6,444 nucleotides of DNA from Candidatus Aminicenantota bacterium (GCA_027070475.1 JALXDT010000124.1:1-6444), one strand, 5' to 3'; shown: positions 1-6,084, counted from the stretch's first letter. The notes: generated by a model not told the origin, from the sequence alone. Made by a program: numbers and translations.

Positions 1-582
1 ACTATCAATAGCTATGTATGTTTCACCTCTTTTATATATGAAAAAATTAGCATACTTTTCTTTTATGATATAAAGCTCATTGTTAATAAGTTTGGTAAAC
101 TCAGGGTAAAATAAAAATCCTGTAATTGAATCAAAATTAGGAAAAATCAAAGGCACATTCCTTTTATATTCGTAATACTCTTCACCAAATTTTAATTCAA
201 GCTCGGATTCTTCACTTCTTATTAAAATCAAAGTTAAAATCAATAAAAAAACAGGAAGAGAATAATACAATAAATTACCCAATATTAAAGCTATCCCGGG
301 AACTATCAAAAAAGACCAAATTGAGTATATTGGATGCCTTACCACCCTATATGCCCCCTCCTTTAAAAGCTTATTTTCATTAAAATGTTTTTTTATTTTT
401 TTAAAAACCCTTATGTAAAGATATAGGCCAAAAATAATTAATGTAAATCCTATCATCTTCATGAAATTAAATTTTTCAATATTTGTTATTAATCTTTTAT
501 CTTTCAGATAAACAATAAAACTAAGAAACAAAAAATACAAAAAGGTGAATATGATAAGCTTTTTTCCTATTCCCCATTTCAT
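1..582 (-). CDS. Membrane methyltransferase, ICMT/PEMT-like family (C-terminal end outside window)
   Basis: Seen: an open minus-strand frame of 194 codons from ATG at 582 with no stop before the left edge. Hydrophobic segments lie near residues 7-28, 38-57 and 86-121. The family signature follows: G76-A-Y-R-V-V-R-H83-P84-I-Y-S, then R122-S-E-E125 and, after a short gap, F132-G-E-E-Y-x-x-Y139 and V143-P-x-x-x-P148. Known: this pattern (RHP, then EE, then a Tyr-rich stretch before a Pro) marks isoprenylcysteine carboxyl methyltransferase-like and phospholipid-methyltransferase-like integral membrane enzymes that use S-adenosylmethionine; bacterial substrates are mostly unknown. The start overlaps the kdsC stop by ATGA and has only a weak ribosome site, so coupling is likely. 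Odd: the usual family end is near the final Pro, yet this frame continues for at least 46 more residues (about 149-194) of mixed hydrophobic and charged sequence. The substrate is not predictable. Confidence 0.8.
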   Translation of the reverse strand, partial: MKWGIGKKLIIFTFLYFLFLSFIVYLKDKRLITNIEKFNFMKMIGFTLIIFGLYLYIRVFKKIKKHFNENKLLKEGAYRVVRHPIYSIWSFLIVPGIALILGNLLYYSLPVFLLILTLILIRSEESELELKFGEEYYEYKRNVPLIFPNFDSITGFLFYPEFTKLINNELYIIKEKYANFFIYKRGETYIAIDS

Positions 583-1163
583 CTCTTATCTTTGAAATTT
601 TTTAGTATTTCTCTATCCCAGCTTTTTTCCTTTTCAAATAATTTTATAAGTTCTTCGTAAAGATTTTTTGCTTCAAAAATAATGTCAAAGACCTCTCTAA
701 CTGCTCCCTGCCCTCCCCTCTTCTCTGTAATATAATCTGCAATCTCTTTTATCTTATAGTGAGCATCCCCTACAGCAACAGAAAAACCCACACTCTTCAT
801 AACCGAATAATCACCAATATCATCTCCAATATAACAGATATCATCAGTTGAGTATCCATACTTTTCCATAATATCTTTAAGTGCAGGAAGTTTGTTTATA
901 GCCCCGACGTAAACATCCTCTATCTTTAATCTTTTGGCTCTCTCAAGAACATTGGTTGATTTTTTGCCTGTGATTATTCCAACTTTTAATCCTAAAAGTT
1001 GAGCCAGAACAATGGCAGCTCCGTCTTTCACATCATAGGCCTTTATTTCATCTCCAGAAGGAAGGATATATATTTTCCCATCAGTCAAAGTCCCGTCAAC
1101 ATCCATTAAAACTATTTTCACTTTTTTTGCTTTTTCTTTAATCTTTTCGTCTATTTTATTCAT
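579..1163 (-). CDS. kdsC: 3-deoxy-D-manno-octulosonate 8-phosphate phosphatase (KdsC family, HAD superfamily)
   Basis: This is expected to be a cytoplasmic phosphatase that removes phosphate from Kdo-8-phosphate, the step before CMP-Kdo formation for lipid A-Kdo. Seen in 194 residues: HAD motif I D21-V-D23-G-T-L-T-D-G, with the nucleophile Asp and acid/base Asp; motif II I-T65-G-K; motif III Lys near 91; motif IV G113-D-D-I-G-D118. The C-terminal G150-G-Q-G-A-V-R-E157 is the loop by which KdsC tetramers close the neighbouring active site. There is no HAD cap insert, as expected for this C0 family. A tail of about 30 charged residues after 165 is slightly longer than usual. ATG at 1163 overlaps the preceding stop (ATGA) and has only a weak upstream GAGAA. 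Related family members act on KDN-type or other keto-acid phosphates, so substrate identity is less sure than fold. No other Kdo gene is in view. Confidence 0.9.
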   Translation of the reverse strand: MNKIDEKIKEKAKKVKIVLMDVDGTLTDGKIYILPSGDEIKAYDVKDGAAIVLAQLLGLKVGIITGKKSTNVLERAKRLKIEDVYVGAINKLPALKDIMEKYGYSTDDICYIGDDIGDYSVMKSVGFSVAVGDAHYKIKEIADYITEKRGGQGAVREVFDIIFEAKNLYEELIKLFEKEKSWDREILKNFKDKR

Positions 1164-3085
1164 TCTGATTTCTCAAGCAGAAGTGTTTTCAACTTCCAAT
1201 TATTAAATTTATCATAAATTTTCTTAAATTTTAAATATTCGGAAGGATTTAACATTTTTGTTTTTATTCTTATCTCCCTTACAATATTAATTTCTCTGCC
1301 TTTCTTAATAGAATAAAGTATAAAAGAGTATTTTTCGGTATTAACTTCCATTTTATCAGGCAGATATAGAGGCTTTAAATCATTTTTTCCCGCTATTTTC
1401 CAGATCTCCTTTATTAAGATTTTTCTTCCGAAATAAAACGAATAATTTCTCTCTTTAAGACTGATATTAAAAGGAAAAGTTGCAAAAGGATACGGATTAT
1501 TCGGAAGATTTATTATAATAATATTCCCCTGTTTAACATAAAGGTCTTTACCTTCAATCGTTTGAGTTATTTCTGCTCCATGAATAAATGATTTCAGATT
1601 TTTAAGGTTGTAATTTATACTCTCCGCTCCTTCATTAAAGATATTGGCATATTGAGAAAATTCCTTTGACTTTTCATCTTCGGATAATAGTTTAAATAAT
1701 CTTTTACAGATTGAATCAAAATAACCGCTTGTCTTTATATTAATATCCGCTTTAAACTCATTCTTATCATTAATATTGATATTAAACTTTGCTATAACAC
1801 TATTGGGTACCGAATTTTTAATTTTTACCCATTGCGACTTTTTAGCAAAGATCAAAGCATCTGTTCCATCTGCAATTCCGGTGTATCCCAGAACACTGTT
1901 TTCTCCATTTGGATCCAAAAATAGTGTTTTACCATTCAAATTAACATTAACAAGAATATAATTGAATTGGGGTAAAACAACAAGCTCCTTTTCAGCGTCA
2001 GACCATGTACCAACAAAAACTGGATGTGCCCTTAAACCTATTTCCTTTAACATTGCCATAAAAAGCACTGTCTTATCTCTCAAATCACCGTATCCGTTTT
2101 CTAACACAGCCGAGGCTTTATGGGGAGAATAGCCATCCAATCCAAGGGGAAGAGGTATGTATTTAATTTCCGAACTTATAAACTTGTAAATTGCTTTTAA
2201 TTTATCCTCTTTTGTTTTCAAGCCTTCAGTTAACTTTTTAACTTCTTTCTTTATATTACTTGTTATTTTAGAGTTTTCTTTATAATCATTATAAATCTGA
2301 GTTTCTGTTTTTTCCCAATTCTTTGATGTTGAAAAAGTGATATTTGGAGAAATATAATAATCCGAAGCTCTGTACTCCTCAGGTTTTATCTTAGGAATAT
2401 CTTTCATCTTAAAAGTGTATATTCTAAAATTACCATTTTCTAAAACCTTTTTCTCAATCTTTTGCTCTTTTGTTTCATTCTTTATCTTTGTATAAAGCTT
2501 CATATTTTTGGGCAATTTAATTTCAAGAATCTTTTCCCTTATTGGATTTTCCTCCTGAAAAACAAATATTGAGCCAATAAATCCCCTTTTGGATTCCTTT
2601 GTCTTTTTGTACTCAATATATATCGCATCTTCCGGATCCACACTTTGAAAAGAGTAAACCCTATCGAGAATATTTGAGTAAAGAGAAGCTTTCTCCAGAC
2701 CAAGCGGAGTAACAGTATTTATTGCGCCCTTCTCCACATTTACAAAACTCAGATCTTTGTTTAGGGTAAAAGCTTTCAAAACCTCGAGTTTTTCTTTACC
2801 CTTTATAAACCTTATCTTATAATCACTGTATTTATCCCTTCCTGCGGCATTTAGAATCTGATAAAAATCAATATAATGTTTTTCAATTTTCTTTGTTTTA
2901 TTGTCAAATGAAATGGAATACTTTCCTAAGAGTGTGTAAATATAAGAATCAAGGTAAAATATACGTCCATTAGAAGCTTTGTAAATTTTAATTAGATGTT
3001 GATCTATCGGAGCTTTGTTATCTGATAAAAGAAAACTAAGAAATATTATTATAAATAATAAAAAAACTATTCCTTTTCTTTTCAT
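1160..3085 (-). CDS. Secreted transglutaminase-like protein with lost catalytic Cys and His (DUF3857-type architecture)
   Basis: Seen: 641 residues starting with a basic-hydrophobic export signal (M-K-R-K then hydrophobic to about residue 20, no lipobox Cys). A beta-rich region follows at about 40-250, then a transglutaminase-like core at 285-395 and a beta-rich C-terminal region at 430-610. The core aligns by eye with the upstream gene (shared P-H-K-A-S, then Y-G-x-x-R-D-K, then A-M-L-K). At the catalytic Cys position this protein has Leu335 in Y-G-D-L-R-D-K (codon 2081-2083 reads TTG). At the His position it has Tyr376 in F-N-Y (codon 1958-1960 reads TAT). The Asp remains as D391-P-N. Known: papain-like transglutaminase-fold proteins need Cys-His-Asp for catalysis. 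Inference: this is an inactive paralogue, perhaps a binding or partner subunit of the neighbour. A strong ribosome site lies inside the preceding gene, and both ends overlap neighbours by ATGA. The long intact frame argues against a decaying gene. Confidence 0.82.
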   Translation of the reverse strand: MKRKGIVFLLFIIIFLSFLLSDNKAPIDQHLIKIYKASNGRIFYLDSYIYTLLGKYSISFDNKTKKIEKHYIDFYQILNAAGRDKYSDYKIRFIKGKEKLEVLKAFTLNKDLSFVNVEKGAINTVTPLGLEKASLYSNILDRVYSFQSVDPEDAIYIEYKKTKESKRGFIGSIFVFQEENPIREKILEIKLPKNMKLYTKIKNETKEQKIEKKVLENGNFRIYTFKMKDIPKIKPEEYRASDYYISPNITFSTSKNWEKTETQIYNDYKENSKITSNIKKEVKKLTEGLKTKEDKLKAIYKFISSEIKYIPLPLGLDGYSPHKASAVLENGYGDLRDKTVLFMAMLKEIGLRAHPVFVGTWSDAEKELVVLPQFNYILVNVNLNGKTLFLDPNGENSVLGYTGIADGTDALIFAKKSQWVKIKNSVPNSVIAKFNININDKNEFKADINIKTSGYFDSICKRLFKLLSEDEKSKEFSQYANIFNEGAESINYNLKNLKSFIHGAEITQTIEGKDLYVKQGNIIIINLPNNPYPFATFPFNISLKERNYSFYFGRKILIKEIWKIAGKNDLKPLYLPDKMEVNTEKYSFILYSIKKGREINIVREIRIKTKMLNPSEYLKFKKIYDKFNNWKLKTLLLEKSE

Positions 3086-5025
3086 TTTTTCACCTCTCTT
3101 TCAAGTATAATAAAGCTTTTGTTGAATTTATCCATTTTTAAGAGTGCTTCTTTTAATACAATGTAATCCTCCGGAGAAAAGATTGATTTGTACTGCTTAT
3201 ACACTCTTACAAACTTAATTTTATTTTTATCAATTTTTATGATTTTTACACTCAGATAAACAGGTGTTTTTTTAAACTCAAAGCTATCCGGAAAAGCTTT
3301 GATCTTGTAAAAAGGAGGAATTGTTATTGTTTCCTCAATTTTTGAACCGAGTGGAGATGTCATATTTACCGGATACATTCTCTTATTTAGTCTTGTAAGA
3401 TTATAAACAACCAATGAGAAGTAAATATCCGCGGTGGATTTTCCTTCGGGTATTTTCATTAAATAATAATTTCCCAACTTTTCAAAAAAGTTTGGTGCTT
3501 TTACTTTAATTTTTATCTTATAAGGTTTTGTCAGATCCTCGGGGTTTCCATACTCAGCTTTTTCCACCGTTGTCCCCTGCTGTATCGATTGAAGTATTTT
3601 ATTCCAGATAAAGGTTTGCATCTTTCCGGGAAACCTTTTCCCAATCTGTCTCATAATAAGATCATATGTCCCCTTTCCCTCAATGGAAAAATCCGATTCC
3701 AGCTCCCCCTTTTCATTTACTTTACTCTCTGCTTTTATGTATCCCATACTCTTCTCAGGAGGAAAGATTTGAATTTTTCTAATATCTTTACCCTTTTCCA
3801 CCAGATGCAATACATATTTACCGCTCATATATGCTTCACCGAAGTCTGAACTAAGCTCAAGAGTTGGATCCATATAAACATATTTTCCGTTTTTTAGTTT
3901 AACTCCGACAATAGCATGTTCAAAAAATATCGTAGGAACCTCAATATCTGTTTTATGAGAAACATTAATGAGTACATCATCAGCCTCAATTCCGGCTATT
4001 TTTAACATTGCTATCATCAAAATGGATTTGTCCCTGCAAACACCATACTGCTTATTGAAAGTATAGCTTGCCTTATGGGGCTCTATAAAAGCTCCCACAT
4101 CCATAGATGAGCCCATATACCTGATTTTTTGAGAAATATATCTGAATATTGCTAAAATCTTTTCCTTTTCGGTTTTTTTACCCTTAAGCAATTCTTTAAC
4201 TATTTTAACCATCTTCGGAGTTTTGTCTATTTTACCTCTGTTTAATTCAGCTCCATACCTTGATAGCTCATTCCAGTTTTTAAATGTGGAAACAATTAAT
4301 TTTAAACCCATATCATAGGGAGAAATCATCCCTATCTCTTTTTTAAATGGCTTTATATTTGAACCTGTCCATTGATAAACATTGTATTTGCCTTCTTCCA
4401 TTTTTTTCATTTTTAGTTTTCCGTTTTTTACCACATAGTTTAATGGAAGTTTTTTATCTATTTTTAATTCTATCCTGACATTTTTCACAGGAATAAAAGA
4501 TTGAAGTAATGATATATCAGAGTAATTATTTTTAAGTAAAGGTTTTGAGTACATTTTAATCTTTATTTCAATGGCATCTCCTACTTTGAGAGGCGGAAAT
4601 TCTACCCTTACCTCCCTGAAATTATCTTCAAAAATATTCATCTTTTGCGTCTCAGCCATTGTTTGATCTTTTATATTTTTCTTTTCAACATTTTCATAGG
4701 TTCCATCACTGTGAATAACCCTTGCCAATAGTACCTCCACTTTATTGTATCTTTTATGATAGGGAAACCTTCGCGATGAAAAATCCTTTTTCCCCCTTTC
4801 GGTAAGTATTTTTACAAGCATATAATTATCCGACACAAAAGAACCATCTTTTTCGACCTGAGTTGAAGCAATTTCATCAATAATAAGGACATCCGAATTT
4901 TTATATGTCTTTGAATCACCTGCATTTTTTATTTTTTCCACCAGGCTTTTTTCAACTCTGTTGGTCGCCGAATAAAGATTAAATACTAGAAACAGAACAA
5001 CTAAAACTAAAAACTTTCTTTTCAT
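3082..5025 (-). CDS. Secreted DUF3857/transglutaminase-like protein with intact Cys-His-Asp triad
   Basis: Seen: 647 residues with an export signal (M-K-R-K, hydrophobic 5-18, likely cleavage after Y18-S-A20). An N-terminal DUF3857-like beta domain lies at about 40-250, including the typical H-S-D-G-T segment near 105 and F-P-P-L-K-V-G-D near 143-150. A transglutaminase core at about 275-395 has C330 in Y-G-V-C-R-D-K-S, H370 in F-E-H-A-I-V and D386 in M-D-P-T. A C-terminal beta region runs to the end. Known: DUF3857 plus transglutaminase-core proteins are widespread exported proteins of Gram-negative bacteria, mostly of unknown substrate; the fold can cross-link, hydrolyse or transfer at Gln/Asn side chains or peptide bonds. 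Likely periplasmic or surface-associated. It is first in the operon, with ribosome site AGAGGTGAG at 5028-5036, and its stop overlaps the start of the degenerate paralogue. The fold call is firm; the reaction is unknown. Confidence 0.86.
   Translation of the reverse strand: MKRKFLVLVVLFLVFNLYSATNRVEKSLVEKIKNAGDSKTYKNSDVLIIDEIASTQVEKDGSFVSDNYMLVKILTERGKKDFSSRRFPYHKRYNKVEVLLARVIHSDGTYENVEKKNIKDQTMAETQKMNIFEDNFREVRVEFPPLKVGDAIEIKIKMYSKPLLKNNYSDISLLQSFIPVKNVRIELKIDKKLPLNYVVKNGKLKMKKMEEGKYNVYQWTGSNIKPFKKEIGMISPYDMGLKLIVSTFKNWNELSRYGAELNRGKIDKTPKMVKIVKELLKGKKTEKEKILAIFRYISQKIRYMGSSMDVGAFIEPHKASYTFNKQYGVCRDKSILMIAMLKIAGIEADDVLINVSHKTDIEVPTIFFEHAIVGVKLKNGKYVYMDPTLELSSDFGEAYMSGKYVLHLVEKGKDIRKIQIFPPEKSMGYIKAESKVNEKGELESDFSIEGKGTYDLIMRQIGKRFPGKMQTFIWNKILQSIQQGTTVEKAEYGNPEDLTKPYKIKIKVKAPNFFEKLGNYYLMKIPEGKSTADIYFSLVVYNLTRLNKRMYPVNMTSPLGSKIEETITIPPFYKIKAFPDSFEFKKTPVYLSVKIIKIDKNKIKFVRVYKQYKSIFSPEDYIVLKEALLKMDKFNKSFIILEREVKK
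3090..3098 (-). promoter_or_regulatory. Internal ribosome binding site for the degenerate paralogue
   Basis: On the minus strand GAGAGGTGA ends 4 nt before the ATG at 3085, inside the last codons of the upstream gene. It shows that this start is independently recruited as well as coupled by ATGA. It contrasts with the weak sites in front of kdsC and the methyltransferase. Confidence 0.75.
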
Positions 5026-5027
5026 AT

Positions 5028-5036
5028 CTCACCTCT
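5028..5036 (-). promoter_or_regulatory. Ribosome binding site of first operon gene
   Basis: AGAGGTGAG on the minus strand, two bases before the ATG at 5025 (the AGGTG core is about 5 nt away). It supports this start, which also gives a complete signal peptide. Confidence 0.75.
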
Positions 5037-5095
5037 ATCTTCAATTTTTCTAATATAGTTTAAACGATTTAATATCTAAAATGTTTAGTATAAGT

Positions 5096-5125
5096 ATTAT
5101 AATTTATTAGTTAAGGAATTGGTAA
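5096..5125 (-). promoter_or_regulatory. Candidate sigma70-type promoter of the four-gene operon
   Basis: Minus strand: -35 TTACCA (5120-5125), 18-nt spacer, -10 TATAAT (5096-5101). The -35 box sits 4 bp outside the left end of repeat A. Its surroundings match the antitoxin promoter beside repeat C in 12 of 16 bases. It predicts a leader of about 65 nt. A competing pair, TTAACT (5109-5114) with TATACT (5087-5092) and a 16-nt spacer, overlaps it. In such AT-rich DNA either could be chance, and the match to the second promoter is the main reason to prefer the first. Confidence 0.45.
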
Positions 5126-5128
5126 TGA

Positions 5129-5235
5129 TCCCGCACTATCTTTTTAGATTTGCGAATCTTTGGTGAAGGTTTCTTACTGCCTTATCTTTTTAATTGAAAC
5201 ATTTCTGCATTTACCGTTGGAAAGAAAGTGCGGGA
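5129..5235 (+). repeat. Structured repeat copy A (107 bp, terminal inverted repeats)
   Basis: It starts TCCCGCACTATCTTT and ends AAAGAAAGTGCGGGA, a 15-bp terminal inverted repeat with one mismatch. It shares with copies B and C an internal block CTTTGGTGAAGGTTTCTT (from about 5158) and the right block CATTTACCG plus right arm. Internal pairing on the + strand: GGTGAA 5162-5167 with TTTACC 5210-5215, and GTTTC 5169-5173 with GAAAC 5196-5200. The left arm is followed by a further small hairpin, AGATT-TGCG-AATCT. It has no coding frame. It is either a MITE-like element or a structured RNA/DNA repeat; sequence alone does not decide. Confidence 0.8.
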
Positions 5236-5246
5236 CAGGTCCCCGC
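5232..5246. repeat. Short hairpin joining copies A and B
   Basis: GGGAC (5232-5236), AG, GTCCC (5239-5243) form a perfect 5-bp stem, extendable by two pairs with one bulged C. It uses the right end of copy A as one arm. The following GCTATGC also occurs after copy C, so this linker is part of the repeated unit. Confidence 0.5.
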
Positions 5247-5351
5247 TATGCACTATCTTTTTTGATTAGTTTTTCTTTGGTGAAGGTTTCTTCTTGCTTC
5301 TTCTTTTACTTTACGCATTCGTTCATTTACCGCTGAAAAGAAAGTGCGGTA
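5246..5351 (+). repeat. Structured repeat copy B (about 106 bp, degenerate ends)
   Basis: Same orientation as copy A and starting 10 bp after its end. The left arm keeps GCACTATCTTTT and the right arm AAAAGAAAGTGC, but the outer CCC/GGG pairing is lost (left CTAT, right GGTA). The internal GGTGAA (5279-5284) and TTTACC (5326-5331) are both kept. The second internal stem seen in A and C (GTTTC with GAARC) is not kept here, where TACGC replaces GAARC. This looks like the older or less constrained member of a tandem pair. Confidence 0.7.
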
Positions 5352-5356
5352 ACTCG

Positions 5357-5458
5357 TCCAGCATTTATTTTAAAAGTTTAATTAAATAATGTTAAAATTT
5401 GAGAAATCATTTGGTATTCATTTTAACATATCGCTTTTTCAAAAAAATTAGTGCTGGA
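5357..5458. repeat. 102-bp nested inverted-repeat segment
   Basis: Ends are TCCAGCA (5357-5363) and TGCTGGA (5452-5458), with pairing continuing imperfectly inward (xTxATTTT against AAAATTAG). Inside is a perfect 10-bp inverted repeat, ATGTTAAAAT (5389-5398) with ATTTTAACAT (5420-5429). It lies between copy B and the toxin gene end and is unlike the 107-bp family. Possibly a separate small element or a folded 3' region of the toxin mRNA. AT-rich arms make the inner match less significant. Confidence 0.45.
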
Positions 5459-5473
5459 TTCACTTCGTTCTTC

Positions 5474-5573
5474 CCCGTTTATTTGATTTTTTTATTTATA
5501 AATATCTTTCCTATGCCCTACTCTCAATACTACTATCTTATCTTCATCAATATCAAACACTACTCTATAACTC
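5474..5573. repeat. Exact 100-bp direct repeat, left copy (toxin 3' end)
   Basis: Every base matches 6345-6444 (offset 871). The copy covers 18 bp of 3' flank, the toxin stop and its last 27 codons in part. Base 5473 differs from 6344 and further leftward the flanks are unrelated, so the breakpoint is sharp. Confidence 0.95.
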
Positions 5574-5752
5574 CCTATTCTAAACCTATATGTTCCGATA
5601 GCATTGTTTATCAATTTTGTAGCGTATCTTAAAGGATCCTTAGAATAATGCTTTAATTTTGTTCCGATTCTTTTCTTTGTTTTAATATCAAGTTTTTCAA
5701 TGTCTTTTAGTGCTCTTTCGGTTATAATTATCTTATACACCGAAAACCTCAT
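5492..5752 (-). CDS. RelE/ParE-family toxin of a type II toxin-antitoxin pair
   Basis: Seen in 86 residues: a beta strand Y6-K-I-I-I-T, helix A14-L-K-D-I-E-K-L, then the core Y55-R-F-R-I-G-S-Y-R63-V-V-F-D and the C-terminal strand L76-R-V-G-H-R-K-D-I-Y. This is the usual order and length of the RelE/ParE fold, close to the RelE side (G-H-R-K-D-I-Y end). Known: RelE-type toxins cut mRNA in the ribosome and ParE-type toxins inhibit gyrase; which applies here cannot be read safely. The ATG at 5752 is chosen because AAAGGA (5758-5763) lies 5 nt upstream. A GTG four codons later is less likely. The start lies 20 bp inside the antitoxin gene, so the two are co-translated. An identical 3' end of a second copy lies at the right edge of the window. 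Confidence 0.88.
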   Translation of the reverse strand: MRFSVYKIIITERALKDIEKLDIKTKKRIGTKLKHYSKDPLRYATKLINNAIGTYRFRIGSYRVVFDIDEDKIVVLRVGHRKDIYK

Positions 5753-5930
5753 TAAATTCCTTTACTTTACCTTCTTTATAATTTTTTCTGGCTTCCTCTA
5801 TAGATTGAATATAATTTTTGCTCGTAAGAGCAAGGATATCCTCAGATATTTCTTCCATAGTTTTTTTCACAATATTTTCAATTAACACAGAAAGCTCTGA
5901 TTCACTCAGTTCACTTATTCTTTTTTCCAT
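5733..5930 (-). CDS. Antitoxin of the RelE/ParE-type pair
   Basis: Seen: 65 residues, upstream of and overlapping the toxin by 20 bp, the usual antitoxin-first order. Residues 3-34 form an acidic, probably helical region (S-E-L-S-E-S-E-L then I-V-K-K-T-M-E-E-I-S-E-D). Residues 35-65 carry S43-I-E-E-A-R-K-N-Y-K-E-G-K-V and end F-N-E-V-F-G-V, a tail style common in small antitoxins partnered with RelE-like toxins, where it wraps the toxin. I see no clear ribbon-helix-helix or helix-turn-helix signature, so the DNA-binding part for autoregulation is uncertain; the N-terminal helices are the candidate. Start supported by GGAGGG at 5936-5941. Transcribed from the promoter against repeat C. Confidence 0.8.
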   Translation of the reverse strand: MEKRISELSESELSVLIENIVKKTMEEISEDILALTSKNYIQSIEEARKNYKEGKVKEFNEVFGV

Positions 5931-5947
5931 TTTCTCCCTCCATTACT

Positions 5948-5975
5948 ATTATAGCATTTTTTAAAGATATGGCAA
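5948..5975 (-). promoter_or_regulatory. Sigma70-type promoter of the toxin-antitoxin operon
   Basis: Minus strand: -35 TTGCCA (5970-5975, five of six consensus bases), 16-nt spacer, perfect -10 TATAAT (5948-5953). The start point would be near 5941, which puts the GGAGGG ribosome site at the very 5' end of the message and leaves a leader of only about 11-13 nt. Confidence 0.65.
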
Positions 5976-5979
5976 TATC
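5966..5979. promoter_or_regulatory. Palindromic candidate operator over the -35 box
   Basis: GATAT-GGCA-ATATC is a perfect 5-4-5 inverted repeat that contains the whole -35 box and touches the first two bases of repeat C. Type II toxin-antitoxin complexes commonly repress their own promoter at such sites; that role here is inferred from position only. Confidence 0.45.
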
Positions 5980-6084
5980 CCGCACTTTCTTTTAGGATTA
6001 GTGATTCTTTGGTGAAGGTTTCTTCTTACATTCATCATTTAGTCGAAGCGTTTCCACATTTACCGTTGGAAAGAAAGTGCGGGA
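5978..6084 (+). repeat. Structured repeat copy C (107 bp, perfect 15-bp terminal inverted repeats)
   Basis: Left end TCCCGCACTTTCTTT pairs perfectly with right end AAAGAAAGTGCGGGA. Same length and orientation as copy A. It carries GGTGAA (6011-6016) with TTTACC (6059-6064), and GTTTC (6018-6022) with GAAGC (6045-6049). That second stem needs a G-U pair in the + strand RNA where copy A has A-U. The loop sequence between the stems differs widely from copy A while the length is the same. The left end abuts the toxin-antitoxin promoter. Confidence 0.82.

Noticed and set aside
575..577. Second ATG just downstream of the methyltransferase start
   Set aside because: It is out of frame with the methyltransferase; only the ATG at 582 opens the conserved frame.
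1776..1961. Open frame on the + strand inside the degenerate transglutaminase-like gene
   Set aside because: It is antisense to a long, well-supported gene, has no ribosome site or recognisable motif, and reads as a hydrophobic mirror of the real frame. The same holds for + strand frames at 3589-3849, 5399-5632 and 5700-5885.
5076..5088. CTAAA-ATG-TTTAG palindrome near the operon start as an operator
   Set aside because: A 5-3-5 palindrome made mostly of A and T is expected by chance in this composition, and nothing else supports it.
5129..5235. Target-site duplications around the 107-bp repeats
   Set aside because: Flanks of A, B and C were compared; no short direct duplication is consistently present, so transposition is not shown by the sequence.
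5738..5740. GTG as the toxin start instead of ATG at 5752
   Set aside because: It would give a more family-typical N-terminus, but the ATG has the better placed AAAGGA ribosome site; kept as an alternative only.
5129..6084. The three similar repeats as a CRISPR array
   Set aside because: The units are about 107 bp, unevenly spaced, internally variable and without spacers of constant length; no cas gene is present.
5129..6084. The 107-bp repeats as intrinsic terminators
   Set aside because: The outer stem is long, but no U-run follows it on either strand, and the + strand has no gene upstream to terminate.
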